Shown in pieces: positions 54,802 to 64,000 of a stretch of DNA of 64,000 nt (positions are counted from its first letter, which is position 1; every line of letters starts with the position of its first letter). The stretch comes from Pollenia angustigena (lineage: Eukaryota > Arthropoda > Insecta > Diptera > Polleniidae), in contig OV884056.1 in the NCBI GenBank assembly GCA_930367215.1, positions 251,375,127-251,439,126 of the forward strand. The letters are read 5' to 3'. The notes beneath the pieces were generated by a model. The model was not told where the DNA came from. It saw only the letters and a program-made list of their open reading frames with translations, and ran no database searches. Both the position numbers and the translations under genes were made by a program.

Positions 54802-55888
54802 CAGGGCTGCCCAAAAAATTTTTGAGTAAATCGTCAATTTCCTGAGAAAAATAAAAAAAATCGTCTTTCACGTTTCGAAAAATCGGAAAACTTAAAATTT
54901 TGTGTTTTTAACAATGTTTTGTAACACGACTTTCAATCGTTGTGGGAATCGTTTAAAGGCCTAACCATAATGTGCTTAAGTTGGATTATGGATATGAAGC
55001 AAACCATATTGAACTTACGGAAACTTTTTGTTAAGTTTTATGAAACTGTTATTTGCATAAGCAAAGTGCGAAATCGCACACTTCGTACGGAATCAAATGT
55101 TTTTTGATTTTATTAAAGTTTTATTAAATACATTTGAGAGACTTTTTGGTAATTTTTGACAGTAGGTTAAGCACAACTATGCATATTATGGTTGGGCCTT
55201 AAGACGTGGGTAAAGATTACCTATCTAGTCTTTCATGTCAAGAATCGTATGAGACTCATGTAGCTACAACTCGTGAAATATTCGCCGTATAATTGTTGAA
55301 AAATGATTTATACAGAGAGTCGTAAAAGATACATTCGATGATGGTTTGACGAAAGATAAACAAAGTGTTACATTGTTGTTTTTGTACTCTGAAAATAATA
55401 ATTTCAAGATTTTCTTAAAACTTGCATATTACAGCCGTACCTAAACAAAAGCAGCACGCGTTTTCTAGTTTATGAATAGAGCGGCCTCAACGATTTGAAA
55501 TTGGAAAAACCGATTTTGACAGCATTTTTAATAGTGTTAATGGCAATTTAGCTATTTTTTGGTTAATCTAACGTTTTTATCTCTATTTTTATTTACAATT
55601 TGTTGGTTTTATTAAACAATAAAGCTATCACTTCTGTTCGTGGCGCAACGTTGACACTCTTGCTTAGGTATGGCATATCAGCGTAAAAGCTGAGCGAAAG
55701 AAAACGTTCCACCTTCCGCTATTGTTAAGGTACGGCTGTTAAGCATTCCAATATTAAAAAACGAACGTGTCAGAAAATGTAATGCTTTATTCAGACTTTT
55801 TAGAAAAAAATTAGCAAATTGTCACTTTGCTTATTTCGGAACAAGAAATCGTCAAAATGACGATAAATCGTCAAATCTGGCAGCCCTG
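54802..55888. mobile_element. hAT-like element family A, copy 2 (uninterrupted)
   Basis: Ends CAGGGCTGCC and GGCAGCCCTG are flanked by perfect 8-bp duplications TTCCTGGG (54794-54801 and 55889-55896). At 1,087 bp it is the intact counterpart of the copy at 14789-16676 and lacks the nested TATCGATA element. Shared interior phrases include CGTTTCGAAAAATCGG, GCCGTATAATTGTTGAAAA and GCTGAGCGAAAGAAAACGTT. No transposase can be read. Confidence 0.92.
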
Positions 55889-56377
55889 TTCCTGGGGTAA
55901 TTTAGTGGGCTGAATTTGAATCTATAATTGATTTTTCTCTATCACGTCATGTTTTCGAGATACAAAAAATATTTTTATTCCTTTTTTACAGAAAAAATCA
56001 CAAGCTTTTTTAAAAATCAATGAATTTTCAAAAGTGAATGGGCGTTATTTGTACGTCGCACAGTGGCGCCATTTGAGTTTTTTCGTTGCAAAAATCATAT
56101 CTTTTGAACCGAATAAAATAATTGAACAGTTTAAACAGCATATGATAGATAACTGTTCAGCCTATGAAATGAGCGTTTGGAAAGGGTGCTACGCTCTGTA
56201 GGGGCCTAATTATGGGTTATCAAAGTTAAAATTAGTAGAAAAATCAATTTTATGGTAACTAAAAAAAATTATTTTTACATTTTTAGATTGTTTTTATTTT
56301 TTTTCTTTAGGTTTTTATGTTTTAAATTATTACCCAACAAATTAAAAAAAAAATTATTTTTTTTTAAATTTATTTTT

Positions 56378-58371
56378 TCAATTTTCTGTAAAATATTCAT
56401 CACAGTTCGTAAGAGAAGGTATATCTAAAAGACTAACCATTTCTAAACTATAATTATTTTCTAACTCTATTCGTGACTTCACATGCCGCAGGGAAGATAT
56501 AAGTGGATCGGAAGATGCTGCCAACATGTTGAAGAGGTCCTCATTTTGCCTTACCCTTGATGCTTTGAATGTGTTCTGCAATCTATATTTTTTATAAAAT
56601 TTGTTAAGAGACTCCTGTGCTTCTTCAGAAAGCTCTCCAATTGGCAAAGACTGGTACTCAATTATATCTTTGCCATGCGCCAATATTTTATGGACGGTCG
56701 GGGTCAACTTCTTCTGTGGATACATTTCTGCTAAAAGAGATGCAGTTTTCGACGCATATTCTCCATATTTTGTAGAATTGACATTTTCTTTGCAGTTTAA
56801 AACATCCAAGATCGTTCCCAATCTTTTCACGATTTGATTGTCAATTCCAGTGATTCTAGTTACTGCCTCATCATTTTCAAAAAATCTCCTAGAAGTGTTT
56901 CCATCGTTTGAGTTACCGTATCCGTGCTTGGGACAGTCTACTTTTAGTCCAACTTGTTTAAAAAAAGCATCCTGTATTTGCTTCTTTCTGATCTTTTCCT
57001 TATCCTTTATTGATGTATTTTCATCGAAGTTTTCCTCCTCTTGTGGTAGGGTATACGCCAGTTTTAGCAAGAATTCCATACACCTTATCCTTGCGTGCAA
57101 TGGTGACATTCCATATTCGTAATTCTCCTCATTTGTAGAATCGTTTAAATTACCAAAGTTCTTCTGACTCTTTTTGCAAATCGGGCATGACATTGTTGAG
57201 GTTGTTCCTGTCAGTTCGTTTACGACTTTTCCGTCAACCATGGTCAGATGGAACTCGTAATTGCATTCAATATATTTTCCTTCTCCAATTTGCAGCTTTG
57301 TAGGCTTAATCTTGCTTATTTGTTCTTCAATGTCCTTCACCGTGGTCCTTATGAGTTCTGCCGATTCCCTTGCAAACTGAAACATTATTGGTCGGCAATA
57401 ATGCACTGATGACGGACGTGGATTTTTCCAGTGAAGGGAAACATCCGATTTAAGCCGCAAAGGAACAACAGATGCCATAAACATATTTCCGTCCGATATT
57501 GTAGCGTCATCGGAAGATATCCTTTGCTTATAAACGCTTTGTCCGGATGATCCATCGCAGCCCCATTTGCTGATCAATGTCAACTTCTCAGGAAGAATTT
57601 TCACCTCATTTTCAGGAAGACTCTCCAACAACCGTTTTGCTGTATGGCCCATGAGATCCTGCAGATTGGCTTTCGCAGAGACTTCCGTATGCAGTGGTCG
57701 TGAATTTATTTGGCTTGCGTAATATGCTTGTATCCGGGTAAAACGTCAGCGCCGTGTCGCGTTAAAGATGCCCGTAGTTTCTCATATTTCTCTTTGGAAA
57801 GTTCTAAGTCCATAAACAAGGCCAAGGCTTCTTCGGAACCATACTTTTTAATGTGTGCGTTTGTGGGCGTGGGAATGCTTTCCTTAATCCTTTTTAGTCG
57901 CAGTGGGCTTGCATCAGCAACAGATTTGGTTATGTGCGACCTAACTCTTTCACTATCCTTTGTAAATTTAATAGACAGCGCTTCCGATAATTGCTTCGTG
58001 GTCAAGTCATTGGTGGCATCGGCAAGTTTCCTCTTTCTTGTGAAAATTGAACACTCCTCAATACTTTTTTTTGGCCTTCCTTTTGCTCCTCTGGTTGATG
58101 TGGTGGGTTTATCTACTGCCAATATATCCAGGATGGTATCTTCATTAAGCCAGTCCTCGTATTTGGAGTTGAAGTTCTGAATGGTTCGATTAGATTTCAC
58201 CCATTTTGCCTTAATATTTGCATATATCAGATAAAAATTATTTTTTATAATTTCGCTTCTCTCAATATTTCCGTATAAGCTATCAAGTTCTTCTAAAGCA
58301 GCTTCCGTGAAAAAATTTGGTGTGGTTGACTTTCTAAACAGTTCAAATAATTTAAAATTGTTCAACGCCAT
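56378..58371 (-). CDS. Transib transposase (RAG1-core homologue), one frameshift
   Basis: This enzyme cuts and joins the Transib ends and is the family from which the RAG1 core arose (established by published work on Transib). Translation from ATG 58371 begins MALNNFKLFELFRKSTTPNF and is open to TAA near 57706. The frame then shifts by one base around 57706-57715 and continues as NSRPLHTEVSAKANLQDLMG and on to the stop at 56378. The total is about 660 residues, normal for the family. Catalytic-type residues: Asp in SKWGCDGSSG (residue 33 of the second part), Asp in LTMVDGKVVNE (residue 140), and Glu within GELSEEAQESLNK (residues 343-347). Also visible are CPIC (156-159), YGNSNDGNTSRRFF and VHKILAHGKDII. 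Only the single frameshift disrupts it. Confidence 0.93.
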
Positions 58372-58455
58372 GTTTTCAGTACTTAAATTGTTTAATGGTT
58401 TCAGTAATTGTTGCGCCAACTTTCAGTCGTAGACTAATCCAGGCATTATGCTTAT

Positions 58456-58756
58456 TTTGCAATATATAGGCTTATGCTACCATGCCGAAAAATGTACCTG
58501 TTCCCTACATACATATGGATTTAGGCTGAATAATGCATTTTTATATTATGCACGTGTCCAAATAAGATTTGTGCCTACCTGTAGTCAATATTGTTCTTGA
58601 CCATTTGCAATATATAGGCTTATGCTACCATGCCGAAAAATTTACCTGTTCCCTGCATACAAATGGAATTAGGCTGAATAATGCAATTTTGATATTATGC
58701 ACGTGTCCAAATAAGATTTGTGCCTACCTGTAGTCAATATTGTTCTTGACCATTTG
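58456..58756. repeat. 148-bp tandem duplication upstream of the Transib gene
   Basis: Two units (about 58456-58603 and 58604-58751) begin TTTGCAATATATAGGCTTAT and share CATGCCGAAAAATKTACCTG, GGCTGAATAATGCA and GCACGTGTCCAAATAAGATT. They differ at a handful of positions. They lie 5' of the transposase start, so they could contain promoter sequence; that is inference. Confidence 0.92.
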
Positions 58757-59401
58757 TACGCCAAAGTATTGTTTAAGTGAGGTACGTACCTGCTAATTTC
58801 AATGAGTAGTTTTTTTAGATTTTAGATCAAACTACTGTCATACAATTTCTGCAACCATGTCTTTTTAACCTTTTTTACCTCTAGAAGCCAAACGGGCACG
58901 TACGGGCAGATAAAATTTTTGAATTATGTAAAGAAATAATCAAAGAACAGATTTTGCAAATATGGCAAATATAGAAAAATATAGATTTTTGTTATTTTCC
59001 GTCAAAGTTGAAAAATAGTGAAAAAACGGATAGTTTTTAAATAGTGATTTACCAGGAGAAACACAAAGCAAACAGTTCATTTTTTTTTTATCATTACACA
59101 TTTAATAAATGCATCAATCAATACAAACAAAAAATAAGGCGATTCGTTACCTATTTTTCGTGATATTACACCTGAAATCGCAACAAATTTACTAAAAATT
59201 GTGTGTTTTTTTGAAAACCGAAAGTCGGTCAACTTTGAACGGCTATATCTTCTAAACTAAAAATGTGATATTATTAAGAGTGGCAGATTTGAAATCGTTG
59301 AAAAGTTTCCTATAACATGAGTTTATTCAAAACTTCGTCGGTGCTCATGAAAATTTTGATTTTTGCAACCTCGTTTGCTCTACGGGCGCTACTGTGCGTC
59401 G

Positions 59402-59709
59402 TTTGTATTTTGTTAGTTCGGTTTCACGTATTAGAGTCAAAGCCCCAAAATCCTTGATAATTTCTTTCAATTTTCATTAAATCTTGATGAGCACGCTCCC
59501 CTTGATCGTTGCTCACTGCACTGCAGGTTTTATGGAAAAAAAATCTAAATGCGAATGTCCAAGTTTCTGACTGCAAAACCAAAATAATGTAAATACGCAT
59601 ACATATTTTAATGATTCTGATATTGCATATCTTTTTTTTCAAACCAAATATTTACCACACACAAAGCACAAATAACCTGCATCAGTAACACATGATCTCC
59701 CTGACATGC
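59402..59709. other. Non-coding spacer
   Basis: Nothing recognised between the Transib element and the next MITE. Confidence 0.4.
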
Positions 59710-59712
59710 TTA

Positions 59713-60131
59713 GGCTGAGGCCACGCAATGAGCGGCTGAGCGGTGAGCGACCAAGCGGCGAGTTTGAGCGGCAAGTGGCTTATTACTGAGCGTCATTTCT
59801 GAGCGGTTAGTTGTTAAAATGCCATTGTAAAGAGTGGCTTGTTTAATTATATTACGCGAAAATCTCATTCATAATTTAAATTTAAAACAAAAAAATAATT
59901 TCTCGGCTATTTTTAAAATGTGGTAATCTGTCTTGCCATAATAGCGGTCGGCTATATACAGATGAAATTATAAGATCCACATTCACTTTTGTCATGTTTA
60001 TTCTTTGCCACTCAGATAACATCTTAAAATTAGAATAAGTTTTTTTTTTTTGCGTGGCCACTTCAGTAGTATTTCATATGTTTTAATTTTTTGCCGCTTA
60101 CCGTTCAGCCGCTCATTGCGTGGGATCGGCC
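59713..60131. mobile_element. MITE with TTA duplications and GAGCGG-rich ends
   Basis: The left end GGCTGAGGCCACGCAATGAG then CGGCTGAGCGGTGAGCG pairs with the complement of the right end, GGCCGATCCCACGCAATGAG then CGGCTGAACGGTAAGCGG. TTA flanks both sides (59710-59712 and 60132-60134), consistent with PIF/Harbinger. It is 419 bp with no coding sequence. Confidence 0.8.
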
Positions 60132-60160
60132 TTAAACGCTACTTTATGAAGATTAAGAAT

Positions 60161-60584
60161 GAACATGTTATGTTTAATTTAACCATATTTATGTCACCGA
60201 CAACCATATTATGGTTAAATTAGTCCTGCATCAAGAAGCCACAACCATATTATGGTTGCCTCTAAACATGTTATGGTTAAATATGACGATAATATGTTTT
60301 TAAATTCACAATAGTATTTTCATCTTTTCTAAGAGCAACATGCTATGGTTGAAAAACAACCATGCTTTTATAAGTCTTAAATATATTTTAGTTATTATTA
60401 ACCATATTATGTTTGGAGGTAACCATTATATGGTTGTGGCTTTTTGATGGAGGACGGATTAGACCATAATATAGTTGTCGGTAATAATTATATGTTTATA
60501 TTAAACATAACATGTTTAAAATTTTCTATAAAAATGGTTTTGTTGGAGGTAACCATATTTAAACATGTTATTTCTCGGCGTGTA
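60161..60584. mobile_element. Palindrome-rich AT element (AACCATATTATGGTT motifs), copy 2
   Basis: It aligns with 40901-41338: ACAACCATATTATGGTTAAA, CATCAAGAAGCCACAACCAT, GGTTGCCTCTAAACATG, GAGCAACATGCTATGGTTG and TTGTTGGAGGTAACCATATT. At least eight AACCATAATATGGTT-like motifs occur in 420 bp, and the whole is roughly palindromic. No coding frame. Confidence 0.78.
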
Positions 60585-60589
60585 GAAAC

Positions 60590-62340
60590 AAAGATGAATG
60601 TACCGAACGTAATTTTTACAATAAGCCCTTCTTCATTGGTTTTATTAATGAGTTAAGTATTTAAGCATTTGCCAAAATAACCCAACAACTCCTCCTCATA
60701 AGTCATCTAAGATTTCATTTATTATTTAAACAACATGTTAAATAATATTGCGTGCAATTTCAAGGGCAAACTAAACATTAATTATTTACAAACTAGTTAA
60801 ATATATCACATACATATGCAGAATAAAAAAAACTAAAAATATTTGTTTTCGCTTTAAAACTTGAAAATAAATAAAAAAGATAAGTAGCAGATATCAAATT
60901 CCCTCGATAGCAGCAGCAGCAGCTGGACAACGGTTATCGTACCAAAAACAGAACATTAAATTTGTGTATACAAATTATCGCCATAAAACTAGACAATTTA
61001 TCTTTAAAAACATAAAACTAAAAAAAAGTTATACATTTTTTTAAAATAAGGGGGAGAAATTTAACAGAAATCATTGAAAAAAGGGGAATTGTGACTACAA
61101 AAACTAGGCAGATGTTTTGGAAAGAAATTTTTGAAAGGGGAATATGATACGACTACACATTAATATTTTATCACTTTAATTAATCAGTTTCGATTAAGGG
61201 CGAAAAAAATTAATGATTAGCTTTAGTTTTAAATAAAAACAAGCACCTCATTTTGTTTTTGATAAAAAGAAAAGTGTTTTAAAGGAAAATATACAAGAGA
61301 ACTTCCTGCCAGTGCTGCCAATCTAGCTATTTAGTGACTAATGGTGTTTTCTTTTCTGACAATAATGTTCCATATATGCTACCATTCGTGCGGGTTTTTG
61401 TTTCATTCTAAAAATATATGCAAAAATGTGAGAAGTTGTCGTTTTCCTTTCTAAACATGTTGCAACATTAAATGGCAAATTTGTTCCATTTCTTACCCGC
61501 AGTTATAACTGAGTGTGAGATAATACCCTTTTTTGCATCTGCGTAAAGTACTTTTTTATGCAAGCAAATATTTTTTTCTTGTGTTTGTGGACAATTTGCG
61601 TTATATTGTGATTTTTAGTTATATTGTGATGGATATAAAAACTTTTTGTTTTTCGTTTGTTTTACTTTTATTATATTTTTTTTTTGTCGCAAAATTTTTA
61701 ACAATAGATGACATTAATTATTAAAAATCAGTGCGGTTAACGCTTATTGGAATTGTAAGAAAATTTAATGTTGAAAATTGCTACAAGCGTGGTGAATATC
61801 GCTTTTAGTACAAACTTTGCATTCAATATTTAACACGCTAAATACACATTAGTGTTGAGTGTAAAACGTAGCTATTATTTTGTTCCATTGTAATTTAGAA
61901 AAATGTATCACTTTGTAAGGGTTCGTGTAACCTAATAAATATATTACACAACTATAATGCATCATTATTTTTAAGAAAAGAAAACACCATAAATGAAGCC
62001 CCTTTTATTGTCATGATTTTTTTTTTTAATTCTCGTAACATTTTTTCCGCTACGTTTGAGATACTTTAAAATATAGGCTTTATATGCATCATCGGCTGCT
62101 TTAGGCACGAGAAACGTTGGCAATGCAATTTAAATAAGGATTTAAGATCCATCACCTTTGTTGATGTTATAGACAGCTATTGTATTGCTTGATCATTTCT
62201 CTGTCCAACTGGCACGATCATCTAGAGCTTTTATCGCATTATGTTAACTACAGCAAAAATAAATCTTTATGACAAATAAATCTTCATGCAATATCTTATT
62301 GATGCTTCGAATACTTCTAAATCTAGCTTAAGCATTTATC
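60590..62340. other. Non-coding
   Basis: Contains a short CAGCAGCAGCAGC tract (about 60910) and AT-rich sequence. The short frame at 61533-61724 is hydrophobic low complexity and is not supported. Confidence 0.4.
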
Positions 62341-62343
62341 AAA

Positions 62344-62460
62344 AATATGAAGTTTCCTGACGATCTGGCCTAAGCAACCAGTGAAATGCGCATAGGAATA
62401 GCTTTACCCATCAACAATAAATTTTAGTTTATCAAAAGTATGAAATAGGATTTTAGCACA
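62344..62460 (+). repeat. Three-copy repeat with GGCCTAAGCAACCAGTGAAA core, copy 3
   Basis: TATGAAGTTTCCTGACGATC, TGGCCTAAGCAACCAGTGAA, CGCATAGGAATAGCTTTACC and ATCAACAATAAATTT align with 46966-47095 with few differences over the first 75 bases. Confidence 0.8.
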
Positions 62461-62479
62461 TTTAAACGAAACCTTGTTA

Positions 62480-62612
62480 AAATCAGTTTTTAATAAAAAT
62501 TTAATCAAGTGAATTAAATGTTTAATCAAGTGAGTTAAACGTTTAATTAATGTTATTAAATTTTTTAATTAATAACGCAATTGAAATCATATTTATTTTT
62601 GTCTGTGCAGAA
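62480..62612 (+). mobile_element. AT-rich MITE with TTTAATCAAGTGAATTAAAC units, copy 3 (partial)
   Basis: AATTTAATCAAGTGAATTAA, ATGTTTAATCAAGTGAGTTA and AACGTTTAATTAATGTTATT match the copies at 51214 and 18727. It ends TATTTATTTTTGTCTGTGCA. The left end is not clear. Confidence 0.65.
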
Positions 62613-62629
62613 CAGTGACAGATAATGTA

Positions 62630-63450
62630 TTCTACCTTATCCTCCTCACGTTATCGCTGCTGCGGCAGTATAATGTACGGCTCCCAGACGATGTGAATAC
62701 CTGTCTAAATGACAGTGTACCCTGAAAACAGATACCAAACGTTTGGTCACCGATAATAGAGAAATGCATCCAGTGTTCGCGGCCCATCAGTCACTAGAAA
62801 AATCGATAGTCGATCGCCGAAGTTCCAGTTTGCAGGTGAGCAGAGACACCCGAATGCCTTCCAATTCCAAAAGAGTTCATTAGGCAATGACAGGTCTAGC
62901 AAGCTCATCACCTTTGTGTTCCTTAGTGCATCCCTGTGCCCTGAGAGCTATAAAATTCTAATATCTAACTGGTCAGCCAACTCGTTTAAAAATTAGCGGC
63001 AATTCTCGTTCATAAGGAGAGGGAATCAAGGTCATTAAGGCGTCACGTCTAACAGTGTAAATATCAACAGCAGTCGTCGACGCGACAGCTTCCTTGGTCG
63101 CAAGTATCTCTGCCTGAAAATGCTACACTGATCTGGAAGTCTTCCCGATAAATTGAGGTTGAACTCCCTGGAGTGTTCTCCGAAACCAACTCTATCTCGT
63201 GACATAGAGCCATCCGTGTAGAAGTTTCCACCTCTGCTCCTGCCTGATAGACCGTTTCTCCGCGAATTCCGGTCAAGTATCTGGGGAGATGTTTTCAACC
63301 CTTCAGTTCGAGATCGTCGTATTCATAACTCTGCAGTGTCAGCAGTTATTTTCATACCACTGTTGGGTCAATTTTAGGTGAATTGCCGAGTTCCTCGCCA
63401 TCTCTTTTCCCACCAGATTCAAGGTTGGTAATTGAAGGTCAACAACATTT
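62630..63450 (-). pseudogene. RNase H domain of a non-LTR retrotransposon, degenerate
   Basis: Minus-strand frames with several shifts give LNLVGKEMARNSAIHLKLTQ, NFYTDGSMSRDRVGFGEHSR (the TDGS Asp of RNase H), SVFQAEILATKEA (the Glu motif, recovered in a shifted frame), and HRDALRNTKV / KGDELARPVIA (the final His and Asp region). An RNase H domain with this context is found in LINE groups such as I and LOA. The fragment at 8542-8945 could be the downstream end of a similar element. Confidence 0.6.
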
Positions 63451-64000
63451 CAATCACTTCTAAGAAAACGTAAACTTACTTATTTACGTAAGTACTACTT
63501 ATTCTGTTCGATAAAAAAAGCTTAAAACTTTAACCAATTGTCCTTAAAATAAATATGATAATAAATATTATTAACCTAAATAAGAAACATAAAACTTAAT
63601 AAATAAATCGCCATAGACTCACTCTTGAAATTTATTTGTTGTTCTTTTTTATTTCCAAATTGTTTGCCAACTCACCTGCAAATAAAGAAAAAAAATATTC
63701 ATAAATTATTTAAATAATCAAACATTTATGATCAGTTATAAAGTTAATAAATGGGTTGCAAACAAATGAAACGAAAATCATAAATATAAACAAATAATAA
63801 ATAAAAATATATATAAAGAAAAAAACTTGGCCGAATATCGACCAGACAACAACAATAAATATCGCAAACAAATGTTTAATTTAAATAATTTTTATTATTT
63901 GTTTTTCGTCGTTTATGGATATTTATGGTAATCGAGACAAGACTTAAAAATACAATTTGAATTACGACAATCGATTAAAATCTTAATAAATCATGGAATA
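63451..64000. other. AT-rich non-coding to window end
   Basis: Nothing recognised. Confidence 0.4.

Larger units (their letters stand above)
56059..59396 (-). mobile_element. Transib DNA transposon (RAG1-related), nearly intact
   Basis: The element begins CACAGTGGCGCC and its other end (complement) begins CACAGTAGCGCC. It is flanked by perfect 5-bp duplications CGTCG (56054-56058 and 59397-59401), the size and GC-rich type known for Transib. Each end has a heptamer CACAGTG/A and a nonamer-like GCAAAAATC, spaced by 22 (left) and 23 (right) bases, as in V(D)J recombination signals. It encodes one transposase on the minus strand (56378-58371). Total length is 3,338 bp including a 148-bp tandem repeat. 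Confidence 0.95.

Noticed and set aside
57710..58180. Plus-strand frame of 156 codons, and others at 56601-57122
   Set aside because: Shadows of the Transib transposase on the minus strand.
61533..61724. Hydrophobic 63-residue frame
   Set aside because: Low-complexity TTT/TTA sequence, with no supporting motif or context.

Overview
This is an AT-rich eukaryotic window that looks like dipteran heterochromatin or a gene desert; a calyptrate or other higher fly is the best guess, but the species is inferred, not proven. I recognise no host gene with confidence. Nearly everything interpretable is transposable-element DNA, much of it nested. The clues to the host are an R1-clade retrotransposon, Jockey-type fragments, a Transib element, DD41D (rosa/Visitor-type) and vertumnana-like mariners, many hAT elements, and a dipteran dispersed repeat containing the run GACGGACAGACGGACATGGC.

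Layout. 0-1.7 kb: an internally deleted DD41D element with intact ends, then a MITE, both in a degenerate repeat. 2.7-5.3 kb: unclassified repeats. 5.5-6.7 kb: a DD41D relic split by a Jockey fragment that itself carries a tRNA-type SINE. 6.9-9.0 kb: a small MITE, then a mariner broken by further insertions. 9-24 kb: mostly non-coding, with two nested hAT systems, two copies of a nearly perfect palindromic MITE, a fuller SINE copy, and a third DD41D relic. 24.2-34.75 kb: a hAT-like element that received a complete 6.07-kb R1-clade retrotransposon with a 14-bp target duplication, and a separate 2.1-kb hAT element. 34.8-42.4 kb: families with ends resembling CACAGAAAAA, short tandem repeats, and one orphan membrane ORF. 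42.4-45.7 kb: a ZMYM1-like hAT with a PIF/Harbinger-like element inside it. 46.5-54.4 kb: a TIR element, a LINE tail, a self-nested MITE, a perfect hairpin and TTAA-bounded repeats. 54.8-55.9 kb: the second copy of a hAT family first seen at 14.8 kb. 56.06-59.40 kb: a nearly intact Transib, a RAG1-related DNA transposon, with RSS-like ends and a 5-bp CGTCG target duplication. 59.7-64 kb: a MITE bounded by TTA, a second copy of the palindrome-rich family, and LINE RNase H debris.

The genes do not form a host pathway. They are transposases (cut-and-paste DNA elements), a gag/EN-RT pair (R1), and non-autonomous derivatives that would depend on enzymes supplied elsewhere. Target duplications and TIRs could be read directly for many of them, so the relative order of insertion is recoverable at several places. 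The most notable items are the Transib ends (heptamer plus nonamer with 22- and 23-bp spacers), the complete non-rDNA R1-type element with a stop/start junction of UAA-AU-AUG, a hAT whose ends are packed with TATCGATA motifs, and a two-copy family packed with AACCATAATATGGTT-type palindromes.
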